NCBI GenBank assembly: GCA_963669155.1
Contig: OZ022596.1
Coordinates: 14,123,163 to 14,187,162 of the forward strand
Direction of reading: 5' to 3'
DNA: 64,000 nucleotides
Source: Arbacia lixula
Lineage: Eukaryota; Echinodermata; Echinoidea; Arbacioida; Arbaciidae
This document shows, in pieces, positions 13,301 through 26,100 of the stretch (positions are counted from its first letter, which is position 1; each line of letters starts with the position of its first letter). The notes beneath the pieces were generated by a model. That model did not search any database, had not been told where the DNA came from, and worked only from the letters and a program-made list of their open reading frames with translations. Position numbers and translations under genes: made by a program.

Positions 13301-13642
13301 TGATGATGGTGGTGGTGGTGATGATTATGGTGGTGTTGGTGGTGGTGGTAGTGATGATGGTTGTGGTAGTGATGGTGATGTTGGTAGTAATGGTGATGGT
13401 TTTGGTGATGATAGTGATGGTGATGGTTATGCACAGCTGCATTCCCCTGAATTTGCAGGAGACTCCCTGAAAATAGAATTACTGCATTGGATTTCATCAT
13501 ATCACCCAATTGCCCTGATCATTGATGGATTATTGTCATTAGATTGTATGCATTTGATAGTCATAGATTCTCCCTGATTTCTGATGAAATTTTGTCATAT
13601 CTTCAGGACTGATTGTTGAATTTCAGTGTTGGTAGCTCTGGG

Positions 13643-13707
<65 letters not shown>

Positions 13708-16700
13708 ATGATGATGGTGATCGTGATAATGATTGTAATGATGGTGGTGGTGATGATGGTAGTGACGGTGATTTATTAATTGTGATGATGGTGTTTATGA
13801 TGACGATCAATAGTAATGATAGTGATGGTGATGTAGACTAATAACCAGTCATGTGATACATAAGCTTAGTGTAAACAATAAATGCTATTCACTCTTCTAT
13901 TGTCCTCCTTAGCTGAGCCTGTTGCCGAGCCAGCCCAAGCCCTCTCTGTTAGCGGAACCTGTTGTACCCAAAGAGCCGCCCCCAGAGTTTGAGTTTGTTG
14001 CCGATCCACCGTCAATCAATGCGTTTGACCTGTAAGTCCTTGCATGACTACTGTTCAGAGTACCATAGTGGCATCATGATACTCATTGCTATGCAGGTCT
14101 CTGGTTCTTAACAACATCCCGCAAGAGAGAGATTCACTGGTCTGACATTGATTAATGGGCTAGTCTCGGGCGCTCCTACAAAGAGTCCCTGCTGCGATCA
14201 CCACAGCTTGCTCTACCCACTAGTTTAGAACCACTTGTCTTGACAACTCACTCATATGACTTCACACTTCGGTACTCCCTCTCTAGGTGGTCTTGATAGA
14301 CACATAAAATCTTCTTCTCTTATGCTTCATTAAAACTACTTTTATTTGCTGCTGGAACATGGAATATCAATTTTAATTAGCTGTTTATAAGAGCAGATTT
14401 GCTTCTTAGGGGTCCATACCATTATGTATATAAATTTGTTGTATTTTTGTTGTTTCATTTTTATAATGGTTGAATATATACAATGAAATGAAATGAAATT
14501 CTCTGTGTGTTTGCAGTGATGTGGTGAAGCTGACGGCCCAGTTTGTAGCAAGGAATGGCAGCCAGTTCCTGACTAGTCTCATGAACAGGGAGCAGAGGAA
14601 TTATATCTTTGACTTCCTCCGGCCCCAGCACAGCATGTTCAACTTCTTCACAAAGCTAGTGCTGCAGTATATCAAGGTAAGTGACTGGAGGGAAGGCTAC
14701 TCATGCTAATTTCCCTATTGATTTGGGATTGGTAAAGATATAAATTGATAATGGTGATGCACAGCATGTTCAGCTACTTCACTAAGTTTGTGCTGTGTTT
14801 TGTTAAACCTAATACTCCCGGAGGACCATTATGCCCCCCCCCCCCCCCCTGTTGATTTTTTTATCGGTTTATCCTAACGCCTCAATATTTCGACAAAAAT
14901 TTTTTTAAGATAGCAGATAAGATGGTTTAACATTCATTGTGATATTTAATTTGCGCTTGCTCTGCGCTACTTAGGGCGTAAACATAAATGCTGTGCTAAA
15001 ATTTCTGGTTTTACAGTACTCCATGAATGAATGTAGCCAATGATGTGATGTATACTGTATACGCCATCTATTTTGCGAGTCTCATTTTTTGTGAATCAGA
15101 ACTTCACAACAATTTCACGAGTGGTTGAATTGGCGATCGTTGAATACTACTACTAGTAGTACATGTTTTAGAGAACGTCGTATTCATAATTGTGCGTGTT
15201 GTTAAATTCACGAATAGTTAAGACTCACGAAATTTGCGAAAATAAAAGCCCCGCGAAATATATGTCGTAAATAATATACTGTATGCGACTCAAGGATGCC
15301 GTCTTTCATCTTGGCCAACAGGTGCTGATTCCACCCACAGACCTGGAAGAGAGGCTGAGGATGGAAGGGGAATCAAGGAAGAGCATGATGGAGCAGGTCA
15401 CGTACCGGGTAGAGTGGGAGAGACACCAGGAGCGGCTCCGCAAGAAGGATGAGGAGGAGAAGGAGAGGGAACGAGGTAAGCTTTGAAGAATCATTAGAAG
15501 GATTGGGAGAGGGAATGCGAAAAGCTTTGAAGAATCATCAGAAAGATTGGGAGAGGGAACGAGGTATTCTTTGAAAAATCATTAGAAAGATTGGGAGAGG
15601 GAACGAGGTATTCTTTGAAGAATAATTAGAAAGATAGGAAGAGGGAACGAGGACAGCTTTGAAGAATCATTAGAAAGATTAGGAGAGGGAACGAGGTATT
15701 CTTTGAAAAATCATTAGAAAGATTGGGAGAGGGAACGCGGAAAGCTTTGAAGAATCATCAGAAAGATTGGGAGAGGGAACGAGGTATTCTTTGAAGAATC
15801 ATTAGAAAGATTGGGAGAGGGAACGAGGACAGCTTTGAAGATTCATTAGAAAGATTGGGAGAGGGAACGAGGTATTCTTTGAAGAATCATTAGAAAGGTG
15901 GGGAGAGGGAATGCAGAAAGCTTTGAAGAATCATTAGAAAGATAGAGAGAGGGAACGAGGTATTCTTTGAAGAATCATTAGAAAGATAGGAAGAGGCAAT
16001 GAGGTAAGCTTTGAAGAATCAGTAGAAAGATAGGGAGTGGGAACGAGGTATTCTTTGAAGAATAATTAGAAAGATAGGAAGAGGCAATGAGGTAAGCTTT
16101 GAAGAATCAGTAGAAAGATAGGGAGTGGGAACGAGGTATTCTTTGAAGAATAATTAGAAAGATAGGAAGAGGGAACGAGGTATTCTTTGAAGAATAATTA
16201 GAAAGATAGGGAGCGGGAACGGGGAAAGCTTTGAAGAATCATTAGAAAGATTGGGAGAGGGAATGAGAAAAGCTTTGGAGAATCATTAGAAAGATTGGGA
16301 GAGGGAACGAGGTAAGCTTTGAAGAATCATTAGAAAGATAGAGAGAGGGAATGAGAAAAGCTTTGAAGATTCATTAGAAAGATTGGGAGAGGGAACGAGG
16401 TAAGCTTTGGAGAATCATTAGAAAGATTGGGAGAGGGAATGAGGTATTCTTTGAAGAATAATTAGAAAGATAGGAAGAGGGAACGAGGTATTCTTTGGAG
16501 AATAATTAGAAAGATAGGGAGCGGGAACGAGGACAGCTTTGAAGAATCATTAGAAAGATTGGGAGAGGGAATGAGGAAAGCTTTGAAAAATCATTAGAAA
16601 GATAGAGAGAGGGAACGAGGTATTCTTCGAAGAATAATTAGAAAGATAGGAAGAGGGAACGAGGTATTCTTTGAAGAATAATTAGAAAGATAGGGAGCGG

Positions 16701-19695
16701 GAACGAGGACAGCTTTGAAGAATCATTAGAAAGATTGGGAGAGGGAACGAGGTAAGCTTTGAAGAATAATTAGAAAGATAGGGAGCGGGAACGAGGACAG
16801 CTTTGAAGAATCATTAGAAAGATAGAGAGAGGGAATGAGGTATTCTTTGAAGAATCATTAGAAAGATAGGGAGAGGGAACGAGGAAAGCTTTGAAGAATC
16901 ATTAGAAAGATAGGAAGAGGGAATGAGGAAAGCTTTGAAGAATCATTAGAAAGATAGAGAGAGGGAACGAGGTATTCTTTGGAGAATCATTAGAAAGATA
17001 GGGAGAGGGAATGAGGTATTCTTTGAAGAATCATTAGAAAGATAGGAAGAGGGAATGAGGAAAGCTTTGAAGAATCATTAGAAAGATAGAGAGAGGGAAC
17101 GAGGAAAGCTTTGAAGAATCATTAGAAAGATAGAGAGAGGGAACAAGGTATTCTTTGGAGAATCATTAGAAAGATAGGGAGAGGGAATGAGGTATTCTTT
17201 GAAGAATCATTAGAAAGATAGGAAGAGGGAATGAGGAAAGCTTTGAAGAATCATTAGAAAGATAGAGAGAGGGAACGAGGTATTCTTTGAAGAATCATTA
17301 GAAAGATAGAGAGAGGGAACGAGGAAAGCTTTGAAGAATCATTAGAAAGATAGGAAGAGGGAACGAGGACAGCTTTGAAGATTCATTAGAAAGATAGAGA
17401 GAGGGAAGGAGGAAAGCTTTGAAGAATCATTAGAAAGATTGGGAGAGGGAACGAGGTAAGCTTTGAAGAATCATTAGAAAGGTAGGGAGAGGGAACGAGG
17501 ACAGCTTTGAAGAATCATTAGAAAGATAGGGAGAGGGAACGAGGTATTCTTTGAAGATTCATTAGAAAGATAGGGAGAGGGAATGAGGAAAGCTTTGAAG
17601 AATCATCAGAAAGATTGGGAGAGGGAACGGGGAAAGCTTTGAAGATTCATTAGAAAGATAGGGAGAGGGAATGCGGAAAGCTTTGAAGAATCATTAGAAA
17701 GATTGGGAGAGGGAACGGGGAAAGCTTTGAAGATTCATTAGAAAGATAGGGAGAGGGAATGCGGAAAGCTTTGAAGAATCATCAGAAAGATTGGGAGAGG
17801 GAACGGGGAAAGCTTTGAAGATTCATTAGAAAGATAGAGAGAGGGAATGAGGAAAGCTTTGAAGAATCATTAGAAAGATAGGGAGAGGGAACGAGGTATT
17901 CTTTGGAGAATCATTAGAAAGATAGAGAGAGGGAACGAGGTATTCTTTGAAGAATCATTAGAAAGATTGGGAGAGGGAACGAGGAAAGCTTTGAAGAATC
18001 ATTAGAAAGATAGAGAGAGGGAACGAGGTATTCTTTGAAGAATCATTAGAAAGATAGGGAGAGGGAACGAGGTATTCTTTGAAGAATCATTAGAAAGATA
18101 GAGAGAGGGAATGAGGAAAGCTTTGATGAATCATTAGAAAGATAGAGAGAGGGAACGAGGTATTCTTTGAAGAATCATTAGAAAGATAGGGAGAGGGAAC
18201 GAGGTATTCTTTGAAGAATAATTAGAAAGATAGAGAGAGGGAATGAGGAAAGCTTTGAAGAATCATTAGAAAGATAGGGAGAGGGAACGAGGTATTCTTT
18301 GGAGAATCATTAGAAAGATAGGGAGAGGGAACGAGGTATTCTTTGAAGAATCATTAGAAAGATAGAGAGAGGGAACGAGGTATTCTTTGAAGAATAATTA
18401 GAAAGATAGAGAGGAGAACGAGGTATTCTTTGAAGAATAATTAGAAAGATAGAGAGAGGGAACGAGGTATTCTTTGAAGAATAATTAGAAAGATAGAGAG
18501 AGGGAATGAGGAAAGCTTTGAAGAATCATTAGAAAGATAGAGAGAGGGAACGAGGTATTCTTTGAAGAATCATTAGAAAGATAGAGAGAGGGAACGAGGT
18601 ATTCTTTGAAGAATCATTAGAAAGATAGAGAGAGGGAACGAGGTATTCTTTGAAGAATCATTAGAAAGATAGAGAGAGGGAATGAGGAAAGCTTTGAAGA
18701 ATCATTAGAAAGATAGAGAGAGGGAACGAGGTATTCTTTGAAGAATGATTAGAAAGATAGGGAGCGGGAACGAGGAAAGCTTTGAAGAATCATTAGAAAG
18801 ATAGGGAGAGGGAATGAGAAAAGCTTTGAAGAATCATTAGAAAGATGGGGAGAGGGAATGAGAGGAAAGTTAACTTTGAAACACCACTAGAAAGACAAGT
18901 AGAAGAAGGAGAGGGAAGGAGGTTAACTGAAGAATCATAAAAAGTTTCAATGCATTAAAAACGCAGCAAGCACAGTCTATATTCATAATCATATTGCCAT
19001 GTTGCTATTTTTTTTCGTCGAACTGATTGACCATTGAAATATTCATAGCCAACAACCCGTCGAACAATCTGATTGGTCAAATTTATGTCAGACTCGAGTA
19101 GATTAAGAATGTCTGTGATAAACGTGAGATCGGCGGGAAGTAAGTCTTTAAGTTTTACCTTTTGATTTTTTCGGGGGAATTTTACTCCTAGAATTTATAA
19201 ATTTATAATATAGATCTAATTTTGATTGAAGTAGATTTGCTGCATCATAGCTTGAAAGATGTTAAAATGTTATTTTTTTAGATGAAGTAGCTATGATATT
19301 TATCTCAAAATCCGTTTTCCCATATATACTTTGCACTAATCGGGTAACTTTCTACTCAAGCGTGGGAACCTTGTATTTGCTTGTAAGTTGTAAAAAACCT
19401 GCCATTGTGCGTTCGGTGTGGATGTACCATCTCTACTTGGGGTTATGTCCAAAAATGTCATTTCGATTAAAGAATGCCCCGAATGAGACGGTAATTCCTG
19501 TCTACCTGTCTTTAAAACTTGTAATGTGCCTTGTTTGACAGTGATGTACTCCCAGATTGACTGGCATGACTTTGTGGTGGTGGAGACAGTGGACTACCAG
19601 CCAGGTGAAGAGGGCCAGTTCCCCCTGCCCCTCAAGCCCAGCGAGGTGGGAGCTCGGGTGCTGGCTGAGGAGAGGTACCAGCAGTTTGGGGTAAG

Positions 19696-19731
<36 letters not shown>

Positions 19732-19855
19732 TTGTTCCATTCTCTGTCTTGCTGTTGCTCTCTTCATGTGTCTCTCCCTTTCTCTCTGCCCCTCTGTTCC
19801 CCTCTCTGTTCCTCGATTACTCTATTGCTCTGTCTCTCTCTCTCTACCTTGATCC

Positions 19856-19902
<47 letters not shown>

Positions 19903-19944
19903 CCTCTCTCTCTCTCTCACACACTCTTCATCCCTCTCTCTCTA

Positions 19945-19986
<42 letters not shown>

Positions 19987-20053
19987 TCTTTCTCTCTTTC
20001 TCTCTCCCTCCCTCCCCCCCTCTATCTCTCTCTCTCTCTCTCTCCCTCCCTCC

Positions 20054-20085
<32 letters not shown>

Positions 20086-20087
20086 CT

Positions 20088-20143
<56 letters not shown>

Positions 20144-23100
20144 TGCTCTCTTCATATGTCTAGAGATTTCTATGTCTCTGTCCCAATCTCTCTGTATCTG
20201 TCTCTCTGTTCCTCACACTCCTCTTTCTCTATCCCTCTCTCTGTTCTACGCTCTCCCTGTCTTTTCCTCAGCCTATCACTCTCTCCCTGCCTCTTCTGTC
20301 TGTTCCTTATCTGTTCCCCTCTCTCTTCCTCCCCTCTCTCTTTCTTCTCCCCTCTCCCTCTCTCCTCCTTCTCCCCTCTCCCTCTCTCCTCATCTCTTCC
20401 TCTCCCTCTCTTTCTTCCTCCCTCTCTCCATCTCTCCCTCTCTCCCTCTTTCCCTGTTTCTCCACCCTCTTTGTCCCTCTCTTTCTATCTCAATCCTATC
20501 TTCTCCCTCACACTCTCTCTCACTCTCTTCATTTCATAGCAACATGAATTAATATAAATTTTAACAATTAACCCATTGTGCACCTGACAGAATATTGCTG
20601 AATGGGATTTATGTGTATTGATGGTGAAATAATCTGTATGTGGTACATTTGCGGTTAATACCAATAATGCATGATCCAGAGATGCCAACCATTGTAATTT
20701 TATCACATTTAGTACGATAAAACAAGTGAAATACAACAGTACGATTTAGGTCATAAAAAATATGATTTTGTGACTTCATGTTTTTGTCCTGTTTTTGTTT
20801 CATTTAGGGCTTTCCATATGTCGCACTCATGTGTATCGATGAAGTGTATGTAGTTTGTGTAATATATACTGCATTATTGTTGTTCATACTGTAATCAGTA
20901 TGGATGAAAAGGGTTAAGATATGATGAAAGAGCGAAGATTTCATTCGCCCATTCTTACCACTAATACATTTTTCTATCTTTTTTTTTGGCCAGGGGCCAA
21001 CATGCAAGTGATGTTGTTGAGCTTTCATGAAAATCTGGGGTTTTTTATATTCAGTCCAATTTTTTGTGTCAAGAAGTTGGCATCTCTGATGATCTCATGG
21101 TTCTTCCTCAGGAGGAGCTGGCGGAGGACGAGGATGTCGAGATGGAGGTGGAAGGGGATGATGACGACGAGGATGACGAGGAGGAGGAGGAGGAGGAAGA
21201 GGAGGGAACCAAGGAGGAGGACAGGAAGAAAGAAGGGGAGGAAGGAGAGAAGGAGGAGGTCGAAGGAGAGAAGGTGTCGGACCTCAACACAGAGGTGCAA
21301 GACATGGAGGAAGGGGTGAGAGTCATCTTCATGTCATTTATCCATTTCCAATACTGAAAAAATACCAAATGTAGATTAAAGGGATAGTTCACACTAAAAT
21401 TAAGTTGGTTTTGATAAAAGCAGAAAGAATCATATTAGTGAAGGTTTGACGAAAGTTATGATTGTTTTAAGTTTTGTTTTTTGACATCACATGCGTGGTG
21501 CTTTCCCATATGTTCTGTGCTTCTTTTTCAATAGCTGCCTTTTTTCTGTTTTTGATGAAGGAATACATTCTTTCCATAGCAGTATGTGTGTAAAATCATT
21601 TGTCTCATGATATATCAAATGCACAGGTGAAATGTTAAATACCCTTTTGAGAAAAAATAACTGTACACAACATATAGGAGAGCACCCTGGCACGTGACAT
21701 TACAAAATCAAAAATATAAAATCTTATAGATTTCTTTTCCTTTGACTGATTTTTGTTGAACCTTGACTAATATGTTTCTTTAATATTTCTGCTTTTATTG
21801 AAAGCAACTTAGCTTGAAGGTGGACTATCCCTTTAATAAACAAACTGTATAAAAATTTGATTTTCTTGAGAGGTTTATTGGAGTGAATTGTATGTTTCAC
21901 TGTAATGTTTTTGATTTGAAGGCATCTGTTCAGAACCAGTTGTCCTGACAACATGCTCCTATGATGTCACACCTCGGGTACCTTTACTTTTGACCTTTGA
22001 CCTTTAACCTTTGACGATTGACCTTTGACCCGCAGTCTGACATGGAGGAGAGTGATGATGAGAAGGAGGAGGAGGGGCCTGCCCCCCCGGCCCCCGCGCC
22101 CCCCAAGGAGGTCGCCCCCATGCTGCCGCCCCTCCCCCCGCAGCTCGGAGAAGCCATCATCAAGAAGGACTACGACCCAAAGAGTGAGTTACCATGGAGA
22201 ATAGATAATAATCATGATTCAAGTTTATTTTGAATGTCTTCCAATTGAGCCACATTGCTCTCCCATATTATACATTAATGTGACATCACTTGTACCCGTT
22301 GCTCATAGTTAGATTTTCTGGCCTTGTGAAACCTGGTCCAGTTAGGATGACAACATTTGCCATAGAACTGCAGTAACCAAAAGGGTGTGGCTAAATTGTG
22401 TCCTGTATGGTATTTGAAGTGTATTCAAAGTCTGTTGTGTATTGTCTGAACAGCAGATTGTATGGGAGTTGTGCTGCTTAGTATCTGAGTGGCAAAATGT
22501 TAGCCTGCATACATGTGGGCTCAGTAAAGAATGGGTTAAGTCCATGAAAACCATTCGTTCTCTTTCTATTGCAATAATGTACAGTGTGAGATCAATGTCT
22601 GGTGTCTTTGTCCTGGGCCATGTTATAAATAGGTTTTCAATTATTGTAATGTACCATAAGTGGTAACTGCCATGGCTACAGCCAATGAAGTCTCATTATT
22701 GCACCTGCTGCCAAGGTAGTTGCTATTGATGGTAAGTTACAATAACTGAAAATCTATATGCAACATGGCCCTGCAGTGGCCAAGCACTCAGCCTAATGGT
22801 ATGACATCACTTGTAAAGAAAATGCCTTCATATCCATTTGGGTCTGTCTACAGTAAAGGGATATTTTTGGCACAACTGAATCATTTGAAATTATGTCCAC
22901 CTTGTACCACCAAAATATGACAGAGTGTTGAATTAATTTTCTCCAAAATAACTTCAGCTAAAATCCTGCTCTGAATGTTCATTTATCATATATTTCTAAA
23001 CTAAGCCTGTACATATATGCCATAGCACATTGGTAACGTGACAGACGAGTGTGTTACAAACTTGTCTGTCCCGTTATCAACGTGCTATGGCAAATTTGTA

Positions 23101-26100
23101 TTGGGCAAATTTTCTGAAGCATACAAAACCTTGTAAAGTGCAAGCAATACATTTCTTTGATATTTTATTATTTTTGGCTGGTTTATTTAACCCTATATAG
23201 CCCAGACTATTTTGAAATCACATAGCCCGGAAGGGGGAGGGGGGGGGGGAGGGGGCAAAAACAGCCCCCCCCCCCCCTAAGATCTCGACCGTTGATCGCG
23301 CGATCGCGACGAAAATTGACACGTACGTCACCGATGACGTAATCTCCACAATTCAATAGTCAATCGCACCAAAATTATTCAAATTTATTTTTAGTTAATT
23401 AATTATGCTAATTAAATGCATAAGAATCATAATTTGGTTGTAAATCTTTAAATATAGCACCAAAACTGCTAGATTTCAGTCCAGACACTCTTCTTAGGAA
23501 GATTATCAAATTACGTTTTAAAAAAAATGCAATATCAAAGTTTTTCTTATGTTTTTTACTGTTTTTTTTAATTTTTTATGTATTTCTTTTTTTTTTCGAC
23601 TTGATGTTTTTCATTGTTTTTTTCGATGGAAATCATTGGCAACACTTTTTCAGTAATAAATAACATGAAATTTATTGTTTTTCATCAGTAAAACTAAAAA
23701 TAATGATACATTTATGAATTTTGGCTAGATACAGAATTAGCATTGGATTTGTACATAAAATCACGTTTTTGAGCAATGTTTGGTCCGACATGCACGTACA
23801 AAATGTTACGTAACTTCGGTATCGCGTACCCCCGCGACGCAAATTTGGTCTTAAAAGTTGCGTGAGATTTGAAGGAAAAAAGTCATGAAACGTCGCAGCG
23901 CCATCTTTTCGTGTTACAAATTTATTGCGTAAAATGTCGAGGGGGGGGGGGGCTGTTTTTGCCCCCTCCCCCCCGGGCTAGATAGGGTTAAGAAACAAAA
24001 AAAAATTATTAAAATTTAAGAGACGCAAATGTTACTGTAAATGTAACAGAAATGTACGCCATTACTGTAGACAAGCCCATTTCTCTTTGACGGTAATATA
24101 ATGTCTGAATGTCTGGTTTCTCCCTGCTGCAGTGGCCAAGCAGACTCAGCCGGTGGACAGTACCAAGTACCTCATCTCCCCCATCACTGGGGAGAAGATT
24201 GCAGCCGACAAGATGAAGGAGCACATGCGCATTGGTGAGTCTTTTCTCTTTGTGTTCCACATGCGACTTTTTTCACAAGAAATACACACAATTTCCATGG
24301 AACAGCAGCTGCGCTGACTCACAAGGATGAAATCCAACGTGTTTGGCTTTGTACCAAATTTCTCCCCACGAGCCGTTCAAATTCATGAATTTTGTCAGAA
24401 ATCTGCAAACAGGACTTGTATGGGTAAGCTTTCTGCCTTTCTGCCTCCCCCCCTCTACCTCCCCCTCCCCTCCCTCTCTCCTCCCCCTATACCCCACCCT
24501 CCCTTCCTTGATACATTCTTATCATGATGTCTCATATCTCCTCCCCCTCCCCTCCCTTCTAACACTGCTCTCCCCTTACACCGCTCTCCCTTCCTTCATG
24601 CATGCTAAACACAATATTTCATCTCCCCTCCCCCTCCCTTCCTTGATGCATTTTTATCACGACGTGTCATCTCTCCTCCCCCTCCCCTCCCTCCTAACAC
24701 CCCTCCCCCCAAACACCGCTCTCCCTACCTTGATGTATGCTAAACACAATGTTTCATCTCCCCTCCCCTCCCCCTTCCCTCGCCCTCCCCTCCCTCCTTA
24801 CACCCCTCCCCCTTATACCCCGCCCTCCCTTCCTTGATGCATTCTTATCATGATGTCTCATATCTCCTCCCCCTCCCCTCCCCCTTAACACCGCTCTCCC
24901 TTCCTTGATGCATTCTAATCACGATGTTTCATCTTCCCTCCACCTGCCCTCCTTTTCCTTGATGCATTCTTATGATGTTTCATCTCTTCTCTGCCCCCTC
25001 CCCCGTCCCCCAGGCCTGCTGGACCCCCGGTGGGTTGAGGAGCGCAGCAGGCAGATCAACGCCAAGGCTCACGAGGAGGAGGTCTATGCTCCTGGAGCTT
25101 CCATCGAGGAGAGTCTACGCAACCTGGCTGAGAGGAGGACAGATATCTTTGGAGAGGGAGACATTGAGACACAGATCGGAAAGAAGGTCAGCTTAAAGAT
25201 TGTCCGTCCCTTTTGCAAGCTTAAAATTTGAAATCGTCTATCACGATCGTAAATTGAAGAAAGCGTGATTCAAGACCATTTCTGCGAATATAGCATGTTG
25301 AAGCTTTCTATATATGTAAAAATTTCAGCCGTTAAATTTCAAACCGACTTTTTTCGTACTACGAAAAAAGTATTAGTCTTTGTTACAGTCTCTATGTGGT
25401 TATTATGCATGTGTGAAATCCTAATTTTATGAGTAATTACCAAACTTTGGAGATGATTCCTTCTATAGAACAATTTTTTTTCAGAATGCGTTTTATAATT
25501 TAATAAACAGATTAATCAATAAGGCAGATATTTCAACACAAACTGCTAAGAGCCTGACGTAAAGACTATTAATCAGACGTTGTTTACATGCATTATTTGA
25601 ATTTTACACTTCGTGTCAGTTTCAAATTATGAATATACAGCTTGCTAACACTTCTCTATATGTTTTGCCAATGATTCGATGGTTTTGTGGTGATCTCAAA
25701 AAGGGACGGGCTGTCTTTAACCCCGTTCTTTACTGAGCTCGCATTCTTGCGGGCTGGCTTTTCTCCACTCAGATATAAAGCAGCACAACTCTCATAAACT
25801 CTGCTGTTTGGACAATAGACAGCAGGCTGTGAACAAACCTCAGTTATCTTATAGGACACAATTCAGGCACACCCCCCTAGTTACTGCACTTCCATGGCAA
25901 ATGTTGAGATATCCTAACTGGATCAGGGTTCACGAAGGCCAAAAATCTTGTGAACAGAGGGTTAATAACTTTTAGCAATCAACTTGAATCAAATCTCAGT
26001 GTTAGATTTTCATGTATTCTATGGGAGTTTTATAGTACCTCTGACCTTAAAATTTCACAGTTGGTATCCCAAAGATACATGGTAAATATTGCTAACTTTC

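Noticed and set aside
12646..13509. Long histidine-rich open frame on the minus strand (287 codons) and Val/Met- and Thr/Ile-rich frames in other readings
   Set aside because: They are translations of the GTG/ATG triplet array, lack splice logic of their own, and overlap SF3A1 exon 3.
15476..18870. Resemblance of the 44-bp array to a CRISPR-like or phage-type repeat array
   Set aside because: Units are directly contiguous with no unique spacers, the host is a eukaryote, and the unit derives from an exon end.
15476..18870. Possible heat-shock elements (TTCTTTGAAGAATC) in the 44-bp unit
   Set aside because: The TTC and GAA blocks are spaced by three bases, not the two required for HSF sites.
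19749..20552. Ser/Leu-rich frame on + and Arg/Glu-rich frame on - strand
   Set aside because: Pure translations of the (TC)n microsatellite.
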